From positions 742,540-779,997 of the forward strand of contig BFEA01000223.1 in assembly GCA_003427395.1 (NCBI GenBank): a DNA stretch of 37,458 bases. Reading direction: 5' to 3'. Origin of the DNA: Chara braunii (lineage: Eukaryota > Streptophyta > Charophyceae > Charales > Characeae). The translations under genes were made by a program, and so were the position numbers. Positions 1 through 8,582 of the stretch are shown here, piece by piece. The notes below the pieces were generated by a model. It ran no database searches. It saw only the letters and a list, made by a program, of their open reading frames with translations, and was not told where the DNA came from. Numbering within the stretch: the stretch's first letter is position 1; every line of letters begins with the position of its first letter.

Positions 1-192
1 CCAAGCCCATGCCAAACCCACGTCCAAACCCGCGTCCAAACCCACGACAAACCCATGCCTAAACCCACGCTTAAACCCATGCCAAAACCCACGTCAAACC
101 CACGCGAAACCGACGCCAAACCGACGTCAAACCCACGCCGAAACCAACGTCCAACCCACGCCAAACCCACGCCCAAACCCACGCCTAAATAA
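1..192. repeat. Degenerate 11-12 bp minisatellite, left end
   Basis: Tandem units close to AAACCCACGCC, often with one extra C or T, fill the window's left edge. Common variants are CACGTC and CATGCC. The array stops at about 192, where sequence homologous to 25431 onward begins. The same minisatellite closes the window on the right. Because the unit length is not a multiple of three, open frames through it are accidental Gly/Trp/Val-rich translations. Confidence 0.95.
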
Positions 193-474
193 CTCGTGCA
201 TCCCGCCAGCACTCCTTCAATCCTTCTCTTGTACATTCCTGCTCCACTCACATTCGCAATTTTCCCTTTGTCACCCCATTCTCTCCTGAATGCGTACTCT
301 TCAAGGTCTCGCAGGAATACTCGGTGGTTGTTTCCAGCGCTGTAAATGGGCAGCTCCTCCAGGTTCCTTGAGACTCTCTGATCCTTCCTCTGCCCTCCCT
401 TTCTCAAGGTAGGTCAAGAGGGCCCTGCCATTGCTCCTCTCTGCGCCATGACCTCTTCTTTCCAAGGGTCACGC
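193..474 (-). pseudogene. Truncated start of second gag-like gene (copy A)
   Basis: This is homologous to the first part of the gag-like pseudogene at 25431-25711. The shared translation begins after a CAG acceptor-like site and runs through an Arg/Glu-rich start, but frame breaks soon scramble it. The minisatellite cuts it off at about 192, whereas beside copy B the gene continues for another 1.5 kb. It is a fragment with no likely function. Confidence 0.6.
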
Positions 475-581
475 CTGCACACAGAGAAGGAGCAATTGAC
501 AGGTACGAGGGTTAGATCATCACCAAGGCAACATTCCTTGTTAACACAAGTTGACAATGCCCTCCTTTATCAGGCACTTAC
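475..581 (-). other. Intron-like segment between integrase and gag-like gene (A)
   Basis: On the minus strand a consensus donor GTAAGT (581-576) and a pyrimidine-rich acceptor ending TGTGTGCAG (ending at 475) enclose 107 nt. The same sites enclose 107 nt in copy B (25818-25712). This fits a spliced leader for the downstream gag-like gene, but there is no transcript evidence and chance conservation between duplicates is possible. Confidence 0.35.
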
Positions 582-585
582 ATAC

Positions 586-689
586 ACGCACATATATATA
601 CACACATATATATATACTATATATATATATATATACATGAGCGTATATACACACACATATCCCCACTTATACCCATTTGCATCCATGTA

Positions 690-752
<63 letters not shown>

Positions 753-765
753 GTATATGCATGTA
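586..765. repeat. TA and CA dinucleotide microsatellites (A)
   Basis: Alternating (TA)n and (CA)n runs, with the longest CA run at about 691-729 followed by AT to about 752. The same composite lies at 25822-25975 in copy B with different repeat counts. Open frames here read Tyr/Ile or Cys/Val repeats and are not genes. Confidence 0.95.
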
Positions 766-861
766 TGCATCCGCATATGTAGGAGCATAATCTTGGGCAA
801 TTGGGTACATCCCTGCATAGAAATTAATACACATATGCATGCCTAAACACCTTCCCAATTT

Positions 862-1451
862 ATCCAAGCTTTCCGTATCGTAGTTGAGCTTACCTCTTCT
901 TTGACTCGGAACTTCTTCAGTCTAGATCCTGAGACCTCGTCCTTCCTTGGAGTTTCGTCCATCTCTTCTAGCTCATATGTTTCATGAAGTACCTGCTTTC
1001 TAACTTTGAATGGTCATAGCCACCGTTTCTCAAATTTTCGCGACCACTGCATTTCCAGAGAGGAATCGTAGAGTAGTACTGTCTCGCCAACTTGTAGAGG
1101 TTCGAGTCTCACTCTAGGTAGTTTGTCCTACCTTTCTTTATCCTTTCCCCTGCTGTCCGCAACGTTCATGGCCGCTTCCTGTACCCTTTCTTCAGTGGCG
1201 CTGATCTGCCTTGCCCTTAGATCTAGCAGTTCCTCCAAAGTCAAGTTGTTCTCCAAGTCCTGCCTACGCCAAGTTTTCAGGAAGCTTTCAATCGGAAATG
1301 TGGCGTGACGCCCATACCAGAGTGTCGCAGGTGCATACCCGGTCGTCCTCTTTACAGTGATATTCTCCACAAAATACACTGTTCTTAGGAACTTTGGCCA
1401 GAGGTTCAGCTTCCCACTGGTCCATTTGGCCAGTAAGTTAGTAATTGTACT
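862..1451 (-). pseudogene. Integrase C-terminal part, copy A (broken)
   Basis: This continues the integrase after the stop at 1452. The minus-strand translation, in pieces, covers the segment after the catalytic Glu, a helix with the TTGYAP-like motif (1379-1128), then the GPF-type C-terminal region. Copy B keeps that last part open at 26062-26388. Here at least one frameshift near 1128 and further substitutions break it. In intact Ty3/gypsy integrases this region binds DNA and can guide target choice. Confidence 0.75.
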
Positions 1452-2408
1452 CTAACCTCTCTCGACTGGCGCATTCGCTTGTGGATGAACCCGAGTCCTA
1501 TAGTTACCTAATGCCCCCAATTCCTTGAGCAGTTCCTTCACTTCCCCACACGCGAACTCAGATCCCTTGTCCATCGTGAATTCCAATACGAACGGATATC
1601 TGAGATAATACTCTTTAATGCAATCTGCCAGCATTGTTCTGGTCTTGTTTCTGATCGCCCTACCATCAACGAATCCAGTAAGGTTGTCCCTTGCGTCAAA
1701 TATATAGTTATATCCTCCAAGACCTAGTGGCATAGCCAGTAGATCCAGGTGAACACCCGCCCCTACTTCCTTGATATATCTAGGATGCAGAGGTTGCTTG
1801 TACCTGATAGGCGATCGTATTTGACAAGACACACACGTTTCACAGTACCTTCGTGTCATTTCAAACATTCCTTCCGAGTAGTGGAGTTTCATCTTTTTAT
1901 AAGTAGCCGCGAATGGCCTCCGATGTCCTCTAACTATCTCATAATGCAATGCGGTTACTACGTCAATCTGATGATTCCTCCCACATACGACACGTCGCGG
2001 CGGCCCCCTCTTGTCCCTGATGAGCAAATGGTCACCTCTTAGCACATAGTGGATTCTCATCCTGAGTGTCTTTTCGCTCACTTCTCTCTCTCTTTTATCT
2101 CCTAAGAGGAGCAACCCCATTTCTAAATAGAATCTATCGTACTCCTTCTCCCTGAATTCCTCTGAGATCTCCTCTTGTTCGAACTTTCCTTCCTTCTCTT
2201 CATCAAATTCATAATTATCCCCAATAATTACCTCATCAGCCTTTGTCATTCCTCTCTCATCATTTGCTTGAACATGTAACAGCGAATTTGTCAGGTAGTA
2301 CATTCTCCCCATCATGGCTACCTGTTCGTCTGCCTGTTGGACTCCTGCTTCGATCGTTCGCGGCTCATCCATTATCTTATAGTTTTCTGCTAGAGCCAAC
2401 TTCATCAT
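1452..2408 (-). CDS. Integrase zinc finger and catalytic core, copy A
   Basis: This is an open frame of 318 codons inside the dead pol gene. It carries an HHCC finger (His155, His162, Cys189, Cys192) and the D,D35E catalytic triad (Asp222, Asp280, Glu316, with exactly 35 residues between the last two). The family inserts retrotransposon cDNA into the genome. A TAG stop two codons after Glu316 removes the C-terminal domain. The true frame continues upstream: it is in phase with RNase H and RT, separated only by TGA codons at 2430 and 2724. The Met at 2408 is simply the first one after a stop, not a biological start. Copy B's counterpart has a deletion and a Glu-to-Lys change. Confidence 0.85.
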   Translation of the reverse strand: MMKLALAENYKIMDEPRTIEAGVQQADEQVAMMGRMYYLTNSLLHVQANDERGMTKADEVIIGDNYEFDEEKEGKFEQEEISEEFREKEYDRFYLEMGLLLLGDKREREVSEKTLRMRIHYVLRGDHLLIRDKRGPPRRVVCGRNHQIDVVTALHYEIVRGHRRPFAATYKKMKLHYSEGMFEMTRRYCETCVSCQIRSPIRYKQPLHPRYIKEVGAGVHLDLLAMPLGLGGYNYIFDARDNLTGFVDGRAIRNKTRTMLADCIKEYYLRYPFVLEFTMDKGSEFACGEVKELLKELGALGNYRTRVHPQANAPVERG

Positions 2409-2429
2409 CCACTCCGTATTTCTTTTTCC

Positions 2430-2723
2430 TCAAGAGTCCTCTTCTTCTAATGGTGTGAGTACCAGCGAAGGCTTTCTCATAAATTCGAGCGGTGGATGCC
2501 ACATTGCATTTTCTCTCCTCAAATCCTTACTTTCGACAAACATGAACCAACAGTTCACATGGGTTCCCATAATGGCCCCTTCCTCCAAAAATCCGTCTAC
2601 AGGAGGCGTTTCTTCATAAGATTCTCCCTGGTTTTCCCACTCAATTCTGCTCATGCCGTCCGCCCTGTTCTTGTTCCCAGGGATCCGCTCTAACTGGAAG
2701 TCGAACATCCAGATATAGGTGAG
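2430..2723 (-). pseudogene. Pol linker, RNase H end to integrase start (A)
   Basis: This open stretch lies between two in-frame TGA codons and contains the end of the RNase H domain and the linker to integrase. The motif RIPGNKNRADGMSR near its start is the conserved tail that follows RNase H in Ty3/gypsy Pol (usually hVPGxxNxxADxLSR). It is in the same frame as the segments on both sides. The bounding TGA at 2724 stands where Trp is expected; the one at 2430 also fits a lost Trp, since copy B has TAG at the same codon. Confidence 0.8.
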
Positions 2724-3245
2724 TCATCTGACTATGGTCGGATCTGAGGGCGAGAAGTTCTTGAGCGAGTACACAAGCGCCGTTGGATTGGTCCTCAGTA
2801 CAAACCTCCTCCCAAAGAGGTAATGACTAAAAATTCTTAAGCAATGCAGGACCGCCAAGGCTTCTCTTTTAAACTGTGAGTAGTTCCTTTCTGTCGAATT
2901 GAGTGTCCTGCTTTCAAACCTCAGCGGCCTCTCCTTTCCTTCACTGTCTGCCTGAATCAAGACGCCTCCTAGGGCGGTTGGTACAGCTTCAGTTTCAACT
3001 AAGAAGGGTCTCTCCATAATCGCATCAAAGTCTGGTACACCTAGTACCAGTCCTCCTTCTCCGAATTCCTTCTTCAATTCTTCCACCACTTCTTCTTGAT
3101 GGTTTCCCCACTCCCATTCCTGATCCTTCCGGACTAGCTTCCTTAGATGCTCTGTTTTGCTAGCAAATCTTTCTATGAATCTCCTCCAAAACCCACAGGC
3201 ACCAAGAAAACTTCGAACTTCACCTACATTTCTGAAGGGAGTTGG
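2724..3245 (-). pseudogene. RT thumb and RNase H domain, copy A
   Basis: This is open between in-frame TGA codons (3246 and 2724) and in frame with RT. It begins with the RT connection (PTPFRNVGEVRSFLGACGFW, then RRFI), then an RNase H fold with the family signature TERNYSQFKREALAV and a HYLFGRRFVLRTNPTAL segment. RNase H degrades the RNA strand during reverse transcription. The first catalytic Asp has become Glu here (ETEAVPTALGG versus ETDTGPTAMGG in copy B), so activity would be doubtful even without the stops. Confidence 0.8.
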
Positions 3246-4241
3246 TCATTCTACGATCTTATTGGTCTTCTTCTTATCAGGGCGCCGACTATGCTCGTTG
3301 CAAATGTATTCCAGAATGGTTACCTCCTTTACGCAATGTCTCGACTTCACTCCACTGGCGGTGAAGTTGTATTCTTCTAGTAATGATAGGACTTCTCTCA
3401 TCCCTTGAACATGCTCCCATACAAACCTCCTTACCCCTGGAGCCACCTCTGACTCATCCTTCTCAATCGGGCTCTTAACTGCAAGATCATCTATGTATGG
3501 CTCGGTGATCTGAGGGTTGATTGGCTGCAATACCCTGATCATGTTTCGTTGCACCATAGCCACAGCATTGGTCCATCCTTGCGGCGCAACATTCATATGA
3601 AGCAATCCCCTAGGCGTGTGCATCGCCGTGATGGGACGGTCTGCCGGATAGACTGGAAACTGATCATATCCAGAGTAGAGGTCGATGAGGGACACAACCG
3701 ACCTTCCTGCACAAGCTTCTGACAACTGGTCAGCGTTGGGCAAACCTCCTGCATCCCTTACGGTTACCGCATTCAGTCGTTGGAGGTCTTGCACCCATCT
3801 AAGAACTTCATTTGGCTTTACAAAGCAGAACCATGGAGACGCGTACAGTCCACTGGAATACCCTGCAACATCCGTACGGATTTTTTCATCTACGTACTCT
3901 ACCACCCTTCTGCGATCCTCGGGGTAGGGGTACTTAGCTCCTCGGACATTCCATGGTTCATGAGACATCATATGAATTCGAATCATTTCGATCTTGTCCA
4001 CATCCAGCCTCCTACGTTGATCATCGTTGAAGGCATATGACCCATGTTTTTGATGTATCAGTTCTTTCACCAAATCCTCCTCTTGCCTTGTCAGAAACCC
4101 AGGTTCGCCTATTATCAGTTCTTTCTCAGTCTCATCGTCGATACAACAAGGCTCATTTTGGATGCCTTCCCTCATTCGCTGTATCAATTCTCTTTCCTGG
4201 TCATAATACACCCCTTCTTCCTGACTCACTAGAACTGGCAC
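3246..4241 (-). CDS. Reverse transcriptase, copy A
   Basis: This open frame of 331 codons holds the fingers and palm of a Ty3/gypsy reverse transcriptase. Visible motifs are the first catalytic Asp at 187 (SLIDLYSGYDQF), the FG-like turn VAPQGWTNA, and an intact catalytic YIDD box at 249-252, followed by the LLEEYNF helix. It ends at a TGA where copy B also has TGA and where the family has a conserved Trp before PTP, so the stop predates the split of the copies. The Met at 4241 is only the first in frame. The frame is open further upstream and is offset by one base from the protease frame, joined near an A/T homopolymer at 4310-4316. Confidence 0.85.
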   Translation of the reverse strand: MPVLVSQEEGVYYDQERELIQRMREGIQNEPCCIDDETEKELIIGEPGFLTRQEEDLVKELIHQKHGSYAFNDDQRRRLDVDKIEMIRIHMMSHEPWNVRGAKYPYPEDRRRVVEYVDEKIRTDVAGYSSGLYASPWFCFVKPNEVLRWVQDLQRLNAVTVRDAGGLPNADQLSEACAGRSVVSLIDLYSGYDQFPVYPADRPITAMHTPRGLLHMNVAPQGWTNAVAMVQRNMIRVLQPINPQITEPYIDDLAVKSPIEKDESEVAPGVRRFVWEHVQGMREVLSLLEEYNFTASGVKSRHCVKEVTILEYICNEHSRRPDKKKTNKIVE

Positions 4242-4258
4242 AGCGTGACTCTTCTTAT

Positions 4259-6127
4259 CTATCGTCTTGTACCTCCTTTTCCTTTTGGAGCCCTGCTTGA
4301 GCCCACCCCTAAAAAATGCTGACCGGCAGCTTGAGCATTTGGCGTATGCGGCACTATTATCTGAGAAGAAGGAGGCGGTCGGTAAACGAGATCGAGCCTT
4401 CCCCCTTGTGGATCGTCTTGGATCCTTTCTGCGAGTGTCTTGACAACGTCCGAATCAGCCATCCTATAGGCCGATACCAGTTCCACTACGTCACTGATAT
4501 TCGTTAGTATTAATACAAGCTCTTTGGCTTCTTCGTCATCTAATTTCTCTTCTCCTTCTTCCGATTTCAGTTTTTTCCTCCTATTTTCTGATTCCTCGAA
4601 TGTGTAGGATCCGACATTGAGCCTGTTCCTCGAGCTGTGTGGGCCGGTATTTCTACAGGTGATAACCTCAAAATTCCCACAGGCAAGATCACACAAGATG
4701 ACGAACATGGTGCCGTCGTGCTTGTTCATAATGAGCGACTCGGATCTGCACAGGAATGACCTGCCCAATAATATTGGGAGATCCAAGCTGGGCATGACGT
4801 AGAAACACGTATGTATCTTGACTCTTCCAATCTTTATTACCACATTCGACGCAACCCCCGTGTACCCGGTCTTGCCGCTGGCTCCATTGAGAAACCCGCA
4901 GTCGTTTTCATCTACCTCCAGTCCTAGTTTTACTGTTGTTTCTCCGTTTATAATGTTCATTTCCGCCCTGGTGTCGACCATCCCAGGACACATCTTCCCC
5001 TTTATCATAACATATATGGACCCTGTTCCCACGAACTTCCAGTCCATTTTGCTTCCCGCCACGCTCCAGTTTGCCTCTTTGGGAATCAGGTCCCCCATCC
5101 TGACCGAGGTCACTCTCCGGCGTGACAACCTCGCCTTCACCATTTCTCTTAACTTAGGAGCCGAAGCTAGAATTTCCTTCANATTTANCAATTCATTGNG
5201 ACCTTCNAGTAGNTTATTTACTAGACCTTCCAGGTNTACCNCTTCTTCGATCGACNTCTNNTACTTTCTCTTCTTGNTTGGCGCTTCGTCNTTTTNGGAC
5301 CTTCNTTCTTTAACTTCACNTTTCCTTNTCTTAGCCCTGATTTCCGCCTGCCTCTCTTCTTCTTCCCTAATCTTCTCATCCTCATCTTCGTCACCCTCTA
5401 CCATGATAGGTGGTTCTTCCTCTGCAGGCTGGGAAGTCTGGGCTTGCTCCTTTGGAGGATTCCCTTCTGCGGGTCTTCTTGTAGCGAACGAAATTGTTCC
5501 TCTTACGCTCCTTTGACCCCCACTGTTCTTTGCGGTCATGTTGGCCCTCAACATTCTTGGGTTGGGCTCATTTGGCCCATCTCTCGATCCTCCACGTCCC
5601 ATGGTAAATACTTTCGGGCACCTAGCCCCTTCTTTCCCCACTTCTTCACATATCCCTTGAAGCCTCAAATGCAGCCTTTGCATTTTTTTCATCAGATCCT
5701 CCATCCTATCAAACGTGTCCCTGACGTTAATTCTAACGTCATCCTCTTCTGTTTTTTCTTCCACAAGGGGTACGTCTTTCTCGCTTTCTTCGATCCCCAT
5801 CCGGCTCAGTTTTTCTTCTAGTTCAGTTACATCTTCCACTCGTACGACTAGTCCTTCCTTTTTTTGCCACATTCTGAACATTCCCGGGGCGTTGGGACCT
5901 AGCGCGGCTATGCGAAGGGCCTCTTCTCTACTGCCTCCCAGAATCTCAGGATCGATCCACCTTCCTGTTTTGTCAAACATCTCGCTATCTATGTTTGATG
6001 TTATGAGTCCATAGCGCTCGTCAAGTTTCTTGACGTGACATCGTTTTACTGTGTGTCCTTTGATTCCACAGTGGGTACAAATGCATTCGCTGTAGTCTAT
6101 CCATCCTCTGCCAAAACCCTCTCCGTT
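4259..6127 (-). CDS. Zinc knuckle and aspartic protease, copy A
   Basis: This is a single open frame of about 622 codons running down from a TGA at 6128-6130. It starts with a CCHC zinc knuckle (CTHCGIKGHTVKRC, 6079-6038; binds genomic RNA), then a charged linker and a retropepsin-like domain. The protease motif reads VDTRAEMNII, with D at codon 4973-4975, followed by the ILLGRSFL motif. Retropepsins use D-T/S-G; here Gly is replaced by Arg (single-base GGG to AGG), which should inactivate it. Residues translated from 5182-5328 are partly unknown because the sequence has 16 Ns. The protein cuts Gag-Pol into mature parts. The frame ends at a TAG just after the RT frame opens. Confidence 0.8.
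   Translation of the reverse strand, partial: NGEGFGRGWIDYSECICTHCGIKGHTVKRCHVKKLDERYGLITSNIDSEMFDKTGRWIDPEILGGSREEALRIAALGPNAPGMFRMWQKKEGLVVRVEDVTELEEKLSRMGIEESEKDVPLVEEKTEEDDVRINVRDTFDRMEDLMKKMQRLHLRLQGICEEVGKEGARCPKVFTMGRGGSRDGPNEPNPRMLRANMTAKNSGGQRSVRGTISFATRRPAEGNPPKEQAQTSQPAEEEPPIMVEGDEDEDEKIREEEERQAEIRAKXRKXEVKEXRSXXDEAPXKKRKXXXSIEEXVXLEGLVNXLXEGXNELXNXKEILASAPKLREMVKARLSRRRVTSVRMGDLIPKEANWSVAGSKMDWKFVGTGSIYVMIKGKMCPGMVDTRAEMNIINGETTVKLGLEVDENDCGFLNGASGKTGYTGVASNVVIKIGRVKIHTCFYVMPSLDLPILLGRSFLCRSESLIMNKHDGTMFVILCDLACGNFEVITCRNTGPHSSRNRLNVGSYTFEESENRRKKLKSEEGEEKLDDEEAKELVLILTNISDVVELVSAYRMADSDVVKTLAERIQDDPQGGRLDLVYRPPPSSQIIVPHTPNAQAAGQHFLGVGSSRAPKGKGGTRR
4839..5465. other. Stretch identical to copy B, with 16 shared Ns
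   Basis: These 627 bases match 30022-30648 with no difference, including 16 N characters at corresponding positions (5182 to 5328 here, 30365 to 30511 there). The flanks differ every 15-25 bases. This looks like one consensus or gap-fill sequence used twice. The coding content here should not be trusted as copy-specific. Confidence 0.9.
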
Positions 6128-6130
6128 TCA

Positions 6131-6586
6131 TGACCCATTTCCTCTACCAAACCCCCTTCCATAGCCTTGGTCGTAACCACAACCATACCCCTGCTGGTAT
6201 TCTTGCCCTACCGGATTCGCACCTCCTTGGAGTTGTTCCTAGTTTCCACCTTGATACCCACTTCCTCTATTTCCTGCTCCTCGTTCCCCTGGTCCCTGAT
6301 TTCTACCTGCATTCCTACCTCTTCCACGTCATTGTTTTTTTCCTTGTCCTTGGGATATGTTCTAGTTTCGACCTCCCTTGCGACTCGATCCTGGTTGGTT
6401 ATGTCCGGTTAGTTGGAGCTGTTCCATGTTTTGGTCTCCTCCCAAATTCTAATTCAGGAGTAACATAGGAAATGGACCCTGCGTAGGCCATGACCCTACA
6501 GAGAAATACCCAGGCCATGCTCCCATACGCGGACCCACGGACCATTGATCATATTGTGCTATGTTCGTTGACGGCTCCTGTCCATA
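6131..6586 (-). pseudogene. Gly/Arg/Gln-rich gag C-terminal region, copy A
   Basis: This links gag (above 6587) to the zinc knuckle (below 6128) in one frame. It is interrupted by a TAG at 6449-6451 that copy B shares (31626-31628). The part after that stop is rich in Gly, Arg and Gln, with repeated GYG/GRG units, resembling RGG-type RNA-binding tails. It closes at a TGA (6128) where copy B reads Trp. Confidence 0.75.
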
Positions 6587-7477
6587 CTAGACTATCGCCT
6601 GTTGGGTTACTTGTCCTTTTCTTGACCCTTGTCCTCCGATGACGATATTTTTAGCCTTCCTCTGACACTTGGTCAATTTGCCCGTTCCTTCTGGTCCTCC
6701 ATCTTCTACCTTTTTCTCTTCACCTTCCTCTTTTTTTCTTCTCTTTCCTGATGGTTGTGTCACTGTTAACACTTTCGATGGTGTCACTCTTTCCTTAAGC
6801 TCTTTTATCTCATTTGCCATATTGCTCAACACTCCTACAAGTACACTATCCGTTCCTTGGATCGACCCTACTGCGTTTGTTTTCTTTCGTTCGACCTTGA
6901 TTTGGTGATGGAACACTTGGTCCATGTCTCTCGCCGCGATGTTCCTTTTGATGGTTTCCCAAGTTGTCTTCCTCTCGGTGGCTCCCCCTCGGGTTAGCTC
7001 CATCGCCTCATACCCAGAGAATTTCCCTAGGAATATAACGCACTGCACTTCATACAGTCTCGGGACCCTCTCAGGTATCTTTTCGAATGTGTTGGCGAAC
7101 GCCCTGATCGTGGTGAAGTCGTCTCTGTTCATGCTATAGAGATGGTCAATCGTGAGCAAGCCATCTCCTAGCTTAAACGTCTTTTGCACCCCTCTTTTAA
7201 ACTCAACGCAATCATTGTTGGACTTTCTCACTATTTCTTCTACGTAAGAGGTGCACTCCCTCCATACGTATTTAAACAACTGGGCAAACTTCTTGGCTGG
7301 TGTCAACTGATTGAAGATTTGCTCGAGTAGTTTCAACCAATGAGTCACCCTATCTTCCTTGAAAGGGAAGATGTTTATTCTCGGTAGGTTAGACCTCTTT
7401 ATCGTTCTCTTTTCTAGTAACTTGACGATTTCTGCCGCGGTGATTGGAGGCTCTCCATTGGCGCTGGCATCACCCAT
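6587..7477 (-). CDS. Gag capsid-like protein, copy A
   Basis: This 296-codon frame starts at a well-placed Met (MGDASANGEPPITAAEIV). Residues about 35-190 match the retrotransposon Gag style: a WLKLLEQIF helix, a YVWRECTSYVEE segment, FKRGVQKTF, and an AFANTFEKIPERVP stretch. The last third is Lys/Arg-rich, as expected before a nucleocapsid. Gag packages the element's RNA into virus-like particles. The frame ends at TAG where copy B has CAG, so the protein is truncated and the original continued into the Gly/Arg-rich region and zinc knuckle. Copy B has its own TAA at 32093. Confidence 0.75.
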   Translation of the reverse strand: MGDASANGEPPITAAEIVKLLEKRTIKRSNLPRINIFPFKEDRVTHWLKLLEQIFNQLTPAKKFAQLFKYVWRECTSYVEEIVRKSNNDCVEFKRGVQKTFKLGDGLLTIDHLYSMNRDDFTTIRAFANTFEKIPERVPRLYEVQCVIFLGKFSGYEAMELTRGGATERKTTWETIKRNIAARDMDQVFHHQIKVERKKTNAVGSIQGTDSVLVGVLSNMANEIKELKERVTPSKVLTVTQPSGKRRKKEEGEEKKVEDGGPEGTGKLTKCQRKAKNIVIGGQGSRKGQVTQQAIV

Positions 7478-7631
7478 CTTTCCCCTTTTCTTTCTTGGTT
7501 CCTGCTATAACGTAGACCCTGTTAAGACACACAAAACAACCATTGATCCACCCTCTTCGTCACTATCTTGACATATCCTTTACTCTTGTCGCTCGTTTAT
7601 ACCCTATACGACCTTTCGTACCCCTTTTCTC

Positions 7632-8411
7632 TCAACCGAGTATTTCTTCTAGGAGCACCCAGTCCCCGTGCCAAAAACTTCTAACCATACCAAATAAAAA
7701 AGGGATTTCATCTATAAATTCTTCAATACATGCCTCCCGGCAAAGATTGCGCCAGTAGGTCGAGAGATCTTCAAAATGGTAGATGCGTAGGTACGTGTTT
7801 ACTACGCATAGTACGTTATAAAAGTTCCTTTCTTTTAATCTTGGTCCCATTTCTCAGTACAGACAGTAAACAACTTCCGACGCCTCGAACTCGAAGCCCA
7901 TCTCTGGAACCGATCGTGCTGCGAGTACCGCTCGCTCCACATTTTTTATTCCCCAAAATGCTTCATTGATTATAAAATTCGGAAGCGTGGTCTTAACGTA
8001 CTTCGTTGGATATCTGAATTCGGCTGCCCACTTAGCATCGATCGATTTTATAACCTCTCCTTCTTCTCCCCAATACATCTTCCTTGAAAACGCGTCAAGG
8101 ATCATTCCGGCTATCAACACGTACTTAGAGACAAAGCGGCTTTCCCCTATCGCAAGATCGATCGAGTCTGCCCGCCAGAGAAGGGTCGCTGGATAAATTG
8201 TCACCCTTACTATTGCCTGCCTTTCCCTTGTGGTCCATCCAGTTTCTATCCAAAGGAAGGTTTCCTGTCCTATCGGTATCCCACACCATGAGTCAAATTC
8301 TTCATCCAGATCTAGCGTTCTCTTTGGCAGTGTCATCCTAACCCCTCCTTCCTTTGGCTCGGGCAGGTTGATCAGAAAACTCCGATCAGCGAACCACATT
8401 AAAGGAGCCAT
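7632..8411 (-). pseudogene. Accessory ORF3, copy A (one in-frame stop)
   Basis: I do not recognise this family. A Met at 8411 (MAPLMWFADRSFLINLPEP) opens a frame of about 259 codons broken only by a TGA at 7854-7856; copy B has TAA at the same codon. Frame conservation without indels in both copies argues that it was a real gene. Notable motifs are IGQETFLWIETGWTTRE, an NVERAVLAA segment and a LKERNFYN segment. The same motifs in the same order occur in neighbouring ORF2, so the two are paralogues. It lies 154 bp upstream of gag, after PBS and ORF1/ORF2. No transmembrane segment or known catalytic motif is evident. Extra ORFs before gag occur in Ogre-like elements, but I cannot claim homology. 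Confidence 0.65.
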
Positions 8412-8582
8412 CCTAGTATTCCTGTTACAACAGTCAAAGAAATAACCTTTCCTTTCTTAGTAACCGCTCAATTTTCATTTCTCAATAACTCTCTACCTAA
8501 GTCTTTCCTAAGCACCCCTTCCTATTTGATCGAGGATCCTCTGTTTCAGTTCTTTCCAATAGATATGCATATCTGCCCAATC

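Noticed and set aside
570-867. Tyr/Ile- and Cys/Val-rich frames at 570-867 (and 25778-26086)
   Set aside because: Translation of TA and CA dinucleotide runs.
2724-3248. UGA read as Trp (alternative genetic code)
   Set aside because: Many TGG Trp codons remain in the same genes, and TAG/TAA stops also occur; nonsense decay explains it.
4818-5516. 232-codon plus-strand frame opposite the protease
   Set aside because: Shadow of the minus-strand protease frame; Ser/Phe-rich, typical of antisense translation of Glu/Lys-rich coding sequence.
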